From contig JANQGJ010000085.1 of NCBI GenBank assembly GCA_028277395.1, positions 1 through 64,000 of the forward strand: a stretch of DNA of 64,000 nt, read 5' to 3'. Within the stretch, counting starts at the first letter, position 1, and each line of letters opens with the position of its first letter. The translations under genes were made by a program, and so were the position numbers. Of the stretch, positions 1 through 12,400 are shown in pieces. The notes under the pieces were generated by a model. The model was not told where the DNA came from and searched no databases. It saw nothing but the letters and a program-made list of their open reading frames with translations. Source of the DNA: Bacteroidales bacterium. Lineage in GTDB: Bacteria > Bacteroidota > Bacteroidia > Bacteroidales > F082.

Positions 1-2743
1 AGAAAAGACTAATGAATGGGTTGCAGGATGGGAATTAGAGTCAATTAAGTTACCATCAGGAGGAACAATTAAAGTAAGTTATGAATCTGATGATTATGCA
101 TATGTTCAGGATAAGGAAGCAACACAAATGTTCAAAATATCTGGTATAGGTCCGAATTTTTCAGACTTCAACAAATCTCAACCAATCGATAAAAATGCTA
201 AAATATTCTTTGAACTTCAGGAACCAATTTCCAATGATGTTGGAAGTGATGCTGATGTTTTATACGATAAATATTTAAAAAATCTTGACTGGATCTACTT
301 CAGGACATTGGCTCATGTTAATCAAAGTTCCAGAAACAATGGTTATGAGTATGTTTCAGGGTATGCAAAACTTGGAGATACTTGGGGATTATGTAATAAC
401 GATGGTTTCAACTATTATCATGGATGGGTAGAACTTGAGAGTATTGGTGATTTCCACCCTATTTCACAGGCAGCAGTCCAGTTTGCAAGAATATACACTT
501 CAAAAGAAGCATTTAACTATACAGCAAACGATAATGCAGGAATCGAAAATATTATTCAATTCCTTGCAGACGGCGGGTTTGTTTCAGGAGCCATTGAAGC
601 CTTCATGGGATCAGACAATTATTTATATAATGTTAAACATCTTGGGCATAATATTAAAACTGACAAGTCGTGGATAAAACTTCGAAGTCCAAAACAAAGA
701 AAACTTGGAGGAGGGTCGAGAGTTAAACAACTGGCAGTGGTTGATAACTGGAGTGATATGACAATCTCAACCGACTATAATAATGCAGAATATGTTCAGG
801 AATTTGACTACAGCATTATTAATGACGGTGGTGATACTATTTCTTCGGGTGTTGCTGCATATGAACCGGCAATTGGTGGGGATGAAAACCCGTTAAAATC
901 TCCCGTATTTCATGGAAATGACAAAGCATTACTTGCTCCTGACAACAGGTTTTTTATGGAAGAACCTTTCGGAGAAACATTTTTCCCGGCACCTATAGTT
1001 GGTTATAGTAGTGTTAAAGTAAAGTCATATACTCCTGAACAAATAACGCGTCATGCCAGTGGTTATGTTCAAAATGAATTCTATACGGCCAAAGATTATC
1101 CTGTTATAACAAAACGGACAGAGCCTGATGATCAGGAAAGAAAATCCGGTTTCCTGGCCTCGCTCCTCTCAATGAAAGTTAAACACTATATGACTGCCAG
1201 TCAGGGATACTCTATAGTACTCAATGACATGCATGGCAAACCAAAAACAATAAAAGTATTTGCCGAAGGAAAGGAAAGCCCTATATCCGGTGTTGCTTAT
1301 TACTATAAAGACAACGGAACAAAGGTGAACGGGAACAGGATACAGGGGAACAGACTTGAAAACAAGTCGGACGTAATAACAAAAGATGGTGAAATTGTCA
1401 GTGCAATGGTTGGAGTTGACTATGATTTTATAACTGATTTCAGAGAGCAACAGACAGAAGCTCTTAATATTGGTGCTGCGTTCGATCTATACACTTTTAC
1501 GATTTTCATTGTTCCAATTGTAATTCCAACAGTATGGCCAACTCTTAATACTGAAGATACCAGATTTAGATCAGCGTCAACAACAAAAGTCATCAATCAG
1601 TATGGATTACTTGATGAAACCGTTGCCTGGGATCAAAACTCGATTATAAGTACAAATGTAGTTGCACTTGATGCTGAAACAGGTGAATCGTTGGTAACCC
1701 AAACTATTAATGAGTATAACGACAGCGAATTCAATATGAAATATCCTGCACACTGGGCTTATGATAAAATGGGTATGTCGTACGGAAGAATAGGTTTAAC
1801 AATAGACAATATAAATGTTTCAAGCTCAGGTATTATTTTAAATGTCAGTTTACCGGACGGATCATACCTGGTTCAGCCTGGAGATGAGCTTGCTCTTTAT
1901 GAACCTGGAACATCAAACTTCATATCAAAAGCCTGGGGCTGGGACGACAATCCATATTACGAATGGATATTCCTGATGGATGAGAATGGTGAAAATGTGG
2001 AACAAGGGAATTATGATTTAAAAGTTATTAAACCTGCTCACAAAAATATGTTAGAGGCATCTGTAGGTTCAGTTGTAAGTAAAGTCAGTCCACTTGATAA
2101 CCTTGCAAGCAACAAAATCAGAATTACAGAAGAACATGGGATACTAAATGCTACAGCCCTTGAATATGATGACAACTGGGGAACATTCTGTGACTGTATT
2201 CTGGGGCCATCATACGGTGACGGAAATCCATTCCTAACAGGGCAATTGGGCATGCACCGGCCAAAACAGGCATATTATTATCCATCAGTTAGAACAACAA
2301 CACAGGGAGAATTCAGTGAAAATCCAATCCGAATTGATGGGGTTTATAAAGAGTTTTCACCAATGTGGCAACCACCCTCATCAGCCGGAACACCATGGGT
2401 ACAATATTCCGATAAATGGAGATATAAAACAACAACACTCGAATATAGTCCATATGGGCCTGGTATTGAAGATGTAAGCTATATGGGTGTTTATTCTTCT
2501 GCTCTATTTGGTTATAATCACTCACTACCTGTAGCTGTTGCAGATAATGCCCAGCGACGTGAAATAGCTTTTGATGGTTTTGAAGATTATGACATGGAGA
2601 AATGCGCAGACGGACATTTCAACTTTTTCGAATTTAACAGTAAAGTAACCAATATAAAATCCCATTCAGGACGTAATGCTATAAAATTAAGCCCTGAAGA
2701 CAGGATATCGGTTACCAGAAGCTTCAATGGTTGTAACAATTAA
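1..2743 (+). CDS. Large exported surface protein of an RHS/YD operon (5' end outside window)
   Basis: The reading frame is open from the first bases of the window (it reads EKTNEWVAGWELESIKLPSG), so the gene starts upstream and the ATG at 128 is internal. About 913 residues are visible. I recognise the general type: very large Bacteroidota proteins encoded just before RHS-repeat proteins. I know no enzymatic domain in it. Its last ~50 residues (from FDGFEDYDMEKCADGHF) look like the first half of a jelly-roll, carbohydrate-binding-like module, which stops abruptly at NGCNN. The matching second half appears in the next gene. The 3' end overlaps the longest form of the next frame by 17 bp in the +1 frame. 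Function is unknown; a cell-surface role is inferred only from operon context. Confidence 0.75.
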   Translation, partial: EKTNEWVAGWELESIKLPSGGTIKVSYESDDYAYVQDKEATQMFKISGIGPNFSDFNKSQPIDKNAKIFFELQEPISNDVGSDADVLYDKYLKNLDWIYFRTLAHVNQSSRNNGYEYVSGYAKLGDTWGLCNNDGFNYYHGWVELESIGDFHPISQAAVQFARIYTSKEAFNYTANDNAGIENIIQFLADGGFVSGAIEAFMGSDNYLYNVKHLGHNIKTDKSWIKLRSPKQRKLGGGSRVKQLAVVDNWSDMTISTDYNNAEYVQEFDYSIINDGGDTISSGVAAYEPAIGGDENPLKSPVFHGNDKALLAPDNRFFMEEPFGETFFPAPIVGYSSVKVKSYTPEQITRHASGYVQNEFYTAKDYPVITKRTEPDDQERKSGFLASLLSMKVKHYMTASQGYSIVLNDMHGKPKTIKVFAEGKESPISGVAYYYKDNGTKVNGNRIQGNRLENKSDVITKDGEIVSAMVGVDYDFITDFREQQTEALNIGAAFDLYTFTIFIVPIVIPTVWPTLNTEDTRFRSASTTKVINQYGLLDETVAWDQNSIISTNVVALDAETGESLVTQTINEYNDSEFNMKYPAHWAYDKMGMSYGRIGLTIDNINVSSSGIILNVSLPDGSYLVQPGDELALYEPGTSNFISKAWGWDDNPYYEWIFLMDENGENVEQGNYDLKVIKPAHKNMLEASVGSVVSKVSPLDNLASNKIRITEEHGILNATALEYDDNWGTFCDCILGPSYGDGNPFLTGQLGMHRPKQAYYYPSVRTTTQGEFSENPIRIDGVYKEFSPMWQPPSSAGTPWVQYSDKWRYKTTTLEYSPYGPGIEDVSYMGVYSSALFGYNHSLPVAVADNAQRREIAFDGFEDYDMEKCADGHFNFFEFNSKVTNIKSHSGRNAIKLSPEDRISVTRSFNGCNN

Positions 2744-2750
2744 ATCTACA

Positions 2751-5585
2751 ATGATGAAACAACAAATTAAAATACTGAATATGCGCTCATTCATACTCGT
2801 GTTAGCATTACTACTTGTTTTTGCCGAATCAATCCTTGCGCAACAAGAACAAATAAATAACAAACCAGTTATTGAGACGTCTCCTCTATTAATACATCAA
2901 AGTCAGGGAAGTCATGGTATACCTTATCTTCCAACAAATACCAAAACGGGAGATTCCACCCGATTAACTGTAAGTGATGCGTTAATGAAAACCATGGTTC
3001 CCTTCTTAGAGTATTCCGGTTTAACAGATCCAGTGAACACAGTAATTACTTCACATAATGAACAATATTTTCAGGAACTATACGCAACAGTATCTGTTAC
3101 AGATAGTGATGGATTAATCATAAATGGATTAACATCTTCAAACTTTACAGTTAAGGAAGACAATGTGAACATTAATCAATTCTCAGTTGAGCAGGTAAAC
3201 ACTCAAAGTCCAATTTCTGTAGTACTAACTATAGACAAAAGTGGTAGTATGGGTGATCATAACAAATTGGATAATGCAAAAGAGGCAGCAACTACCTTTG
3301 TTAATGCTATGAGCTCTGAAGATAGGGCTGCGGTATTATCATTTAATGATTCAACACATCTAGATCAGCAAATGACCTCGAATAAAAGCCTGCTAAATAG
3401 CAAAATTAACCTGATAGAAGCAGGAGGAGGAACAGCATTTTATGACGCAATAATCAGTAGTGTACAAGAAATACAGTGTGAGACTGGTACACGTGCCATA
3501 ATTGCACTTACTGATGGAGAGGATTATGATTCAGATAGTTCAGTTTACGCCGCTATTAATATTGCAAATCAAAATTCAATACCGGTTTACACAATCGGTT
3601 TTGGAGAAATGAAACAAAAAACAAAAGATACTCTAAGCATGATTGCGGATTTAACAAATGGCAGGTTTTTCGATGTAGAAGATCCCGGAATACTCAATGA
3701 AGTATATATGCTTATAAAACAAAGTATTGAAGGGCAATATGTTGTTGGGTTTTCAACATTACAACCAGATCTTAATGGAACTTCTCGCAACATTGATATA
3801 ACAGTGACATATAATGGAAATAGCGATTCAGAAGATTACGATTACACAGCTCCACTTGCCGGTTCAACCGAGCCATTACAAATTCAGATTCCTGATGCAA
3901 CAGTAACCATTATGGAAAATTGTCAGGATGAAAATGAAGCCGTAACAATCTGGGCAGAAGTTAAACCTTCATCCGGCAACTCATTGCAAAAAGTCAGTTT
4001 ATTCTACAGAACAATAACCACCCCCGAGTTACCATATACTGAAGTATCGATGTCGTATTCATCATCCAGCAATGGTTTTCAAAAATATTATGGAATAGTC
4101 CCGGCAGCATCAGTACTTGAACCGGGAGTACAGTTTTACATTAGTATTTGTGATGATCTGCCTTCATCAATCACATCTCCTTCATTTCCATTTATCCAAC
4201 CTCATGTATTTGCTGTGTGTCCAAATCAACCACCAATGATCATACATACACCTGTGGAAACTGCACAGGCCAATACATCAGTTTTGATAAATGCAGAAGT
4301 AACAGATGTAACAGACAATGTGGCGGGTGTTATACTCTACTATAGAGTTCACAATGCCGGTAATTATTTATCAGTTGGAATGAACTATGTTGGAAATAAC
4401 CACTATGAAAATACAATTCCCGCTTCTTATGTAACAACCGATGATGTTGACTATTATATATATGCAGTTGACAATTACGGTGTCCATGCAACCCATGGAA
4501 ACATGGATAATCCACATGTGATTGAGGTTTCTGAACTGGAATTAACTATAACAACCCAATATATAAACAGATGTCATAACGATGTTACAACTTTTAATGC
4601 TACAATTGAAGGGCTTCCTCCGGGAACAACTGCCTCATATCAATGGGACTTTGGAGATGGTAGCCCTCTTTTGATTGCCTCACCTCCAGTTGAACATCAG
4701 TATACAAATACATCTGTGCAAATTGTACAATATACTGTTACATGTACCGCCTCTCTAAGTACCGGAGAGGAAGTTACAGGTACACTCATGATAAATGTTT
4801 ATCCTGAACCACAATTAAAAGTTAATCCTGGCTGTATCCGTGAAGGACAGATCGTTAGTTTTACAAGTCATTCGGAAGTTCCTGTCGAATCGTGGAACTT
4901 ATATTATGATTCCGGAAACAGTAGTGTTGAATTCGCTTCTGGAACGGGTAATGACATAGATGTAAACTTTGTTTTCCCAGGTGATGTTGTTGGTGAAGTT
5001 GAAATAATCCTGATTTATGAATATATTCCCAACCAGGTTTATTGCTATGATTATGTTACAGTAGGTGTTAAATCCGACAACTGCATTTACCCATTTGCAC
5101 CATTGCCAGGAGAGAAATATGTAATCAGTGCCTGGGTATCTGAAGATATGTTCAGCCCTCCTCAAACAACATTTACAACACCGGTAATTATACTTGGATT
5201 TTTACTCGAGAATGAATTAACAGTTGAGATGGAGCCCATCAGGGCAAGTGGTCCAATAATTGACGGATGGCAAAAAATTGAAAAAGTTTTTACAATACCC
5301 GAAGATGCGGTTGACATTACAATTAATCTGATAAATTCTAACTGGGAAATTGATGCCTATTTTGATGATATCAGAATATTCCCGGTAAACAGTAATATGA
5401 AATCATATGTTTACGATCCTGTTAACCTGAGATTTGTTGCCGAACTTGATGAAAACAATTATGCCACATACTATGAGTATGATCAGGAAGGTAAGCTAAC
5501 AAGGGTGAAAAAAGAAACAGAGCGCGGCATTGTTACACTTCAGGAATCCAGAAGCCATACCAGTAAACTAAGCTCTGAAAATTAG
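2751..5585 (+). CDS. Exported vWFA-PKD protein with YD-type C-terminal tail
   Basis: About 944 residues. The start is uncertain: ATG at 2727 overlaps the previous gene, ATG ATG at 2751/2754 is the likely start, and ATG at 2781 opens the cleanest signal peptide (MRSFILVLALLLVFAESILA). Numbering from 2727, a von Willebrand A domain spans ~164-340 with a full MIDAS motif (D170-x-S172-x-S174, T236, D263). Ig-like segments follow, then a PKD domain near 620-695 (YQWDFGDGSP). The C-terminus (from C786) reads like the second half of a jelly-roll module and ends in a YD-type segment (YVYDPVNLRFVAELDENN, then YYEYDQEGKL), which normally leads into RHS repeats. No T9SS tail is evident. It is probably a surface adhesin or scaffold cotranscribed with the RHS gene. 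Confidence 0.8.
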   Translation: MMKQQIKILNMRSFILVLALLLVFAESILAQQEQINNKPVIETSPLLIHQSQGSHGIPYLPTNTKTGDSTRLTVSDALMKTMVPFLEYSGLTDPVNTVITSHNEQYFQELYATVSVTDSDGLIINGLTSSNFTVKEDNVNINQFSVEQVNTQSPISVVLTIDKSGSMGDHNKLDNAKEAATTFVNAMSSEDRAAVLSFNDSTHLDQQMTSNKSLLNSKINLIEAGGGTAFYDAIISSVQEIQCETGTRAIIALTDGEDYDSDSSVYAAINIANQNSIPVYTIGFGEMKQKTKDTLSMIADLTNGRFFDVEDPGILNEVYMLIKQSIEGQYVVGFSTLQPDLNGTSRNIDITVTYNGNSDSEDYDYTAPLAGSTEPLQIQIPDATVTIMENCQDENEAVTIWAEVKPSSGNSLQKVSLFYRTITTPELPYTEVSMSYSSSSNGFQKYYGIVPAASVLEPGVQFYISICDDLPSSITSPSFPFIQPHVFAVCPNQPPMIIHTPVETAQANTSVLINAEVTDVTDNVAGVILYYRVHNAGNYLSVGMNYVGNNHYENTIPASYVTTDDVDYYIYAVDNYGVHATHGNMDNPHVIEVSELELTITTQYINRCHNDVTTFNATIEGLPPGTTASYQWDFGDGSPLLIASPPVEHQYTNTSVQIVQYTVTCTASLSTGEEVTGTLMINVYPEPQLKVNPGCIREGQIVSFTSHSEVPVESWNLYYDSGNSSVEFASGTGNDIDVNFVFPGDVVGEVEIILIYEYIPNQVYCYDYVTVGVKSDNCIYPFAPLPGEKYVISAWVSEDMFSPPQTTFTTPVIILGFLLENELTVEMEPIRASGPIIDGWQKIEKVFTIPEDAVDITINLINSNWEIDAYFDDIRIFPVNSNMKSYVYDPVNLRFVAELDENNYATYYEYDQEGKLTRVKKETERGIVTLQESRSHTSKLSSEN

Positions 5586-5636
5586 TATGATAATTAGCGT
5601 CACTTGATACTATAATTCATTAAAACCGACAATTAA

Positions 5637-6464
5637 ATGTATAACATATCAATAAAGTATAATGCAGGTGAAGCCTATTCACAAACTAAGATAAATAAAA
5701 TCATTAGTCAAATTCTATCAGTAAACTGTTTTATTATAATTACAAAAATAATTATCAAAACAATGGCTATTTGCATCCTGCTGTTGTTTGCTGATATCTC
5801 TGTTGCTCAGTTTACAGTTGCACATGATATTCAGAAGATACATGATAATTATATCAACCTTGGAGACGTACTTGTTAATATTGATTATAACATGTATGCA
5901 AATGACAGCACCAATGAAATACTTGAATCAAGCACTGCTAATGTTTATAAAAATAATGATTTTCAACTACTTGAGTTCATGGGTTATCAAACATGGTACA
6001 CAAAAGAACATACCGTTGTTATAATGCCGTCGGATAAAAAAGTCGTTCTGGGAGATCCGGTTGATCAAATACAATCAACTGCTTTCGCTGGGATATCGCT
6101 TGACACACTTATCCAAATCTACAATGTAACCCAGAGGGAGATAAACGGGCAAATTGTTTACAGCCTGAAAATCCCTGAATCAGCAAACACCCCGTATAGT
6201 AACATGAGGATTTATTCGGGTGATAATGGATTATATGAAAAGATAGTTCTTGACTGCAGATTCCCGCTAAGCTATTTCGGTGTTTGCAGTGATTGTGAAG
6301 ATAGTTTTCCCAGACTTGAGATTTTGTTTGAATACCAGGATAAAGGATTTGTAATGCCCGATTCAAAATCTGTTTTGGCATCTATCAATAATGAAAATAA
6401 TGAATATTCCCTACGTGGAAAATATAGTGATTACCAGTTGGTGAATGTAAAATATAAAAACTAA
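5637..6464 (+). CDS. Small exported protein of the RHS operon, function unknown
   Basis: 275 residues. A hydrophobic stretch ending in ADISVAQ looks like a signal peptide, but from the ATG at 5637 it begins only near residue 30; an ATG at 5763 (MAICILLLFADISVAQ) would place it at the N-terminus, with almost no basic n-region. The true start is therefore unresolved. The mature part is beta-rich, with a short cysteine cluster (FGVCSDCEDSF). The overall pattern loosely recalls LolA/outer-membrane-lipoprotein-sorting-like proteins, but I cannot assign it. It lies 51 bp after the vWFA gene and 3 bp before the RHS gene, so cotranscription is very likely. It may assist export or anchoring of the neighbouring giant proteins (inference). 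Confidence 0.65.
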   Translation: MYNISIKYNAGEAYSQTKINKIISQILSVNCFIIITKIIIKTMAICILLLFADISVAQFTVAHDIQKIHDNYINLGDVLVNIDYNMYANDSTNEILESSTANVYKNNDFQLLEFMGYQTWYTKEHTVVIMPSDKKVVLGDPVDQIQSTAFAGISLDTLIQIYNVTQREINGQIVYSLKIPESANTPYSNMRIYSGDNGLYEKIVLDCRFPLSYFGVCSDCEDSFPRLEILFEYQDKGFVMPDSKSVLASINNENNEYSLRGKYSDYQLVNVKYKN

Positions 6465-6467
6465 GCC

Positions 6468-9400
6468 ATGAAAAACTCTAAGAAACAACTCCGTAGTATT
6501 TTTATAATAATAATGTCGATATACTTCATTATTCTTAAAGCAGGTTTTGGTATAGCTGCAACGGAAAAAGAAAAACTAAGAAAACAGGGAGCCGACCTGA
6601 TATATGGCATGACATTCGCCCTTGAAGAAAATATGTTTACAAATCTACCTTCTAACACACTGGAGATAGAAAATAAAGGAAAAGTTATTCTTGGGATTGA
6701 TCACTATAACAATAAATATATTGATGAGATCAAAGAAATTACACTTAAAGTTGATATTAGGAAATGGGCAAATTCCTCAGCCAGTCCGGTGTCAATTTTG
6801 GATAAGACATTAAAAATAACTTATGATCCAAATGGTAGCTACAATGATCTGTACTTGTTTAAAACCGACGACTGCCGGAAGATTGAGGTTTACGTAGAGT
6901 CAATGATGATAAACGGAAGATCTGTCCTTAATATGTCAAATTATCCTTATATATTTTTGGAACTTGAAATAGAGACAGAGCGTTATTTTTCATTTGACGA
7001 TGCTTCTCAGGTAACTGGTATAGGCCATACCTATGATGGCAACACCGATCAGATAAATATGCACTGGAACGTTTATAATGGTGCTGAAGCTTATGAGCTT
7101 GAATATGTTGCGGTTGACAATTATGGTTATGATGCAAACGGAAATCCATATGCAACAGATCCGTCAGATATTGATTATAACTTTAAGAATAACAGTACAA
7201 GGATTACCCTCACCGGAAATAGCTATTCATTACCATTGGTCTTTGAGAGAGGTTACCTGCTTTACAGGGTAAGGGCAATAAGTGTTAGTCATGAATATCC
7301 AGACAATAACATTTATGGTATATGGTCAGCTCCATCCTATGGAACAGTAGATGCAATTCCAAACAAATACTATATTTCTGAACCCCACGACCCTTATAAA
7401 ACCTGGACTTTTAGTACATCATATGCTGAGAATGGTCTAAAAAAAGAGATTGTTAATTATTTCGACGGATCTCTTCGTGGCAGACAAACAGTATCAGTTA
7501 TGAATACACAGGAGGAAGCTATAATTCAGGAGAATATTTATGATTACCTCGGAAGACCTGCCATTGCCGTTCTTCCGGCACCTGTTAGTAATGAAATGCT
7601 CAGGTATTATGAGAAATTTAATGTAACTCAAATGGGTAAGCCGTATTCATGGGAAAGTTTCGACCAGGACCTGGATTGTAATGTTAAAACAGAAAGCATG
7701 AATTTCAATGAAACCGGGGCAGCAAATTATTACTCTGATAAAAATGAATACGATCCTGTAACTGAAGCATATCAGGCATATGTACCAAATGCTTTTGGTT
7801 ACCCGTTTACCCAAACTGAGTATACTGCTGACAATACTGGAAGGATAAAACGACAGGGAGGTTTGGGAGATGATTTTCAATTATCCTTTGGATCTCAGGA
7901 AGGACATGAAAATCAATATTTCTATGGTCAGCCAAACCAGTTTGAATTAGACAGACTATTTGGAACTGATGCAGGACATGCCTATCACTACAAAAAAAAT
8001 ATGGTAATTGATGCAAATGGCCAGGCAGCAGTTACTTACCTTGATCTTGCCGGAAATACAATTGCAACAGCATTAGCAGGAACAAATCCACAGGCGCTCG
8101 ATGCACTGCCATCACTGAACGAAGGCGAGACGGTTTCAATCACCTTAATGGACTTTAATACTCCTTCTGTAAGTAATCGTATTGAAGGAAATACAATAAT
8201 ATTAAACTATAATATAATGACTCCGTCTCCCGGAGATTACACAATAACGTATCAGATTGGTAATCTTGATTTTTCACCTGAATGCTCCGTTGAGAAGTGC
8301 TTTGATGGTGTATATGATCTTGAAATAAGCATAACCGACAATTGTGGCATAGAACTAATTGAAGGTGGTAAAATAGAAATGACAATTGGAGATTTAACCG
8401 AACTTGACACGATTTGTGAAACAGGTCAGTTAATTATTCAACCAATAAATGTTAGTTTTCCTAAAGCAGGGGAATATTCACTCACTAAAAAGCTCACACT
8501 GAATCAGGTTGCCCTTGAAGAATATACAGAATTGTTCATGGATACAACAAATTCAGCATCTAACCCCTGCCTACCAAATCTTGATGAAATGATAGCTGAA
8601 GCGATTAGCGAAATAGATACTACTGTTTGTAATTTTGATTGTGAAGAGGTTAGTTGTGAGGAAAGCTTAGGAGATACTTATGCTAATCACCAATCCATGT
8701 TTGGAGATAATGCTCTCACTGAAGATGAATATATTGCAGCAATGCTTGAATGTATTGAGTATTGTAATCCAACAAATCCGGTCCCTTCAAACTCAATGCT
8801 TAATATGCTATTGGCAGATGTTTATCCCGGAGGACAATATGCATCATATGAGTATGATGAATATGGAAATCTTAATGCGATGAATTACGAATTATCAATA
8901 TTGAATCAGGGAAATAAGTTGCCCGGAACAGAAATTTCAGGAATAGAATACAATAACCCAAACTGGAAGTATCCGATCGGGGATTATAAAGATAAAAACA
9001 ATAACACAGCCTATGTTACTTTAAATGAAATTGAACCAGGTGAATACAGTCCCAGAATTGATAATGGCGCAACCGTGTATTATGTAAAAATAGATGAATC
9101 CGGATCATATGTTACCGGTGGTAGTATTCCGGCTGTTAAACCTCAGCAGCTTTACGATTTATCCGATTTTGTTGATATGTTTGACGAAAACTGGTGTTAT
9201 GCGCTGGTGCAATATCATCCTGAATATGCATACTATACGTGGTTGGAAGGAAACAAAAACATTACCTTCAATAATATGAGTAGCGATGGTTTTGACCAGT
9301 ACATATTACAAACATTAACTTTTACCGATGCTGTTAGCAATTTTGGTCTGACTGATTTTCAATCTATCACAGATGTACTCGACAATGATCCGTATTTTAA

Positions 9401-12400
9401 AGGAACCGGACAGGGAATATCTCAATATAACACAATGAAATCACATCTTCTCGAAGCAGAAGTTTCAGGATCTGATGTTTATAATATAAAACATCTGGTG
9501 GCAGCTTCTGTCCGTTGTGGAAATACATACGAAGAAGGTGAACCTCTTCCAGATATAGAAGATCCATGTATGAAATTTGGTACCGGTTCGGATATTGATG
9601 TCCTTGATGCAGAATGGGAAATGTACAAGTACATGTATATAAAATATAAACAGATACTACAACAGGATGCAGCTCATGATTATGCCATTAATACCGGAAA
9701 CGGTTATAACGGTTGTATAGGTGTTGGTGATGATGAATTCAATCATGCCGACAGAGGTTTTAGTGATCAATACAACAACAATGATAAACAACCCTGCCAT
9801 ATTGATACATACATGTATTATGCGTCAAAACAAAAGCGCTTTGTTGACAGGGATATTGATCCAGGTATTCCTGATTACGTTGAAGACGACCCGGTTTTGG
9901 TTGAAGACCTTGAGGATTTGATCGGAGGTACAACTTTCCTGACAACAGGACAATGCCCGGTTGCTACACATATTGTAAACCTGTTAAACAATCTTGCAAA
10001 TGAAAATGAATTTACCGCAACAAGTGCAAACCCTGCAAATCTATATACAAACCAGGCGTTTACACCACTTCTGTACAACGATCTAAATCCCGGAGGAGGC
10101 CCTGTTATACAATATGAATGGAGAACATCAACAAACACTGAAGATGACCTGCTGGGTGAGTTTTTTAATGGTACCGGAAGCGACGGATATATTAATTTTG
10201 AATGGCTTGATGTAAACAATCCGGCATGTGACTGGGAAGATATAAGCTTCTTTTTCAACTTTCAGTTTGCTGAAGAAACTGCAGGCAACAGTAAGTTCAG
10301 AGTTTCGGTTATATACAATGTTGATGAAAACACCACTGCACAGGCGTTACTGTTCGGAGAAACCAGTTTTGATCTGGATGGTTGCAATGCATCATCTTTT
10401 GAATATTACCAACCCACAGCTTTTGCCCAGGACCTTCAAACTCTTTGGAATGTAAGAATAGATGAAGGTACATTTCAACTACACCATGGAGCAGGAACAC
10501 AACTGAATCTACCTCCATATGACGAATATATGACAAACGTGATTTGGCATAATCTGAGCATATTACATCCAAACATGTCACATTTGTGGTTTTGGGAGTT
10601 TAGTACAAATAACTGGAAAATGTATGATGGTGATGGAAATGATCCGGAAATAACATGTAACGTAAATATTACCAGTATTGAATCTGGCTTTGATTATGAT
10701 GACCTGTTATATTTCAAAGACATAAGGCAGCTTGATGATCAAATAAATAACTTTTTAGTCACTGCTGTTGTTGACAACAACGGTGTTCAGGAAGAGTATC
10801 AAATCGAAGGGAATGTACTCCTGGTTAAAGGTTCAGGAACTATACCTCCTTATCCAATACCTATGATCGAACTTAAATCCGATATGCTATTGTGTGATGA
10901 AACACATGTCAAAGTAAAAGAAGATGTTGAGCTGTTTTTACATACACTTGCAGAAACAGGTAATCTTACATCAATTACAACAAATATTGATGAAGATATG
11001 TGGTTTTCAGATCTGTTAATCTCATATGTAGGTCCATCGGATGACCCTGATGCACATTTTTGGAACCCTTCAACAGTTAGTGATACAAAGCTTGAGGGTA
11101 TAATAACCGACTATATGCCTTGTTCAGGAAATCAAAATGTTATTAATCTGCATATATTTAATTGTAATCAAACCATCGACTTTGCATCAGTTGATGGCTT
11201 TCAGAACATGACAGCAATCTATACTGAAGGTAGTAGTGGGGTCAGCACATATGATTTTCTTATAGAGGCGGTTATGTCTGATGCTTCAATTGTACAACTT
11301 TACGGTAATTCAACATGTTTCCCTATAAAGAACTGTGAAGATTGCTACGACTTATATTTACCTTTTACCAAAGAAGCTTGTATATCGGATTACATCAGTC
11401 TTGAATCTTCAATTTACTCTCCTTATGTTCACGATACAATCTATATTGGAACACAGGAAGAATTCTGTGAACTAAACCTGGGTTATGGCTCTGACGATTA
11501 CTTATTCTATTTGTCAGAAATTAATAATCTGTTAAGCATAAATCTGTTAGGCCTTGAAGAACCTGTTGTACACCCTCTTTTTATATCATTGGAAGAATTT
11601 ACAACTAATGGTTATTCCCATAGTGAAAATTCTGTAAATCCATACTATAGCGATTTCCTGGCAACAGTTAATACCATTCATACTCTGATAAATGAGCCAT
11701 TGGTAATTGGTGAAAGTCCGTATTTCTTTAGTTTGCGGGAATTTAGCGATAATAACTTTGCTCTCTGTGTTTCATGTTATGAGGATTATATTAACAGTTT
11801 AAGCTCAAATCCGGAAAATGTTTTAACGATTGAAGAATTTACACTAAACAATATGTGTACAATGATCCCACGCGATGATTGTCCTAAAATGCCTCCAAAC
11901 ATTTTCTTCTCTCCTACTTCAGAGTTTGAAAACCCATGTGTTAAAGAGCTTACGGCTGTAGCAACTGCCGGTGTTTACGGTGAGTATTATGCACTAATGG
12001 ATTCCATACGAAATGCATTTGTACTGGAATACCGTACCGCCTGTCTGCAGGTACCTGAATTCCTCAAAATGGAATATTTAGATACTGAACATCATTATAC
12101 ACTGTATCACTATGATCGTGCAGGTAATCTTGTTAAAACAGTTCCTCCGGAAGGAGTCAGGCCAATAACTGATCAAACAATCCTGGATCAAATTACATTA
12201 GCAAGGGAAACAAACAACAATAATGTTATACTGCCTGATCATATATTACCGACAAAATATCGCTACGATTCCCAGGGACTACTTATTGAACAGACGACTC
12301 CGGATGCAGGTATATCAATTTTCAGATATGATGTACTGGGGCGACTCAGGTTTTCACAGAACAAAAAACAAAGATATAAGGGATCTTTTTCATACACAAG

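Noticed and set aside
2700-2790. A +1 frameshift (or sequencing error) joining the first two genes into one protein
   Set aside because: The second frame has its own good signal peptide and complete vWFA and PKD domains before the shared module resumes, so simple joining would bury a signal peptide. I treat them as two genes.
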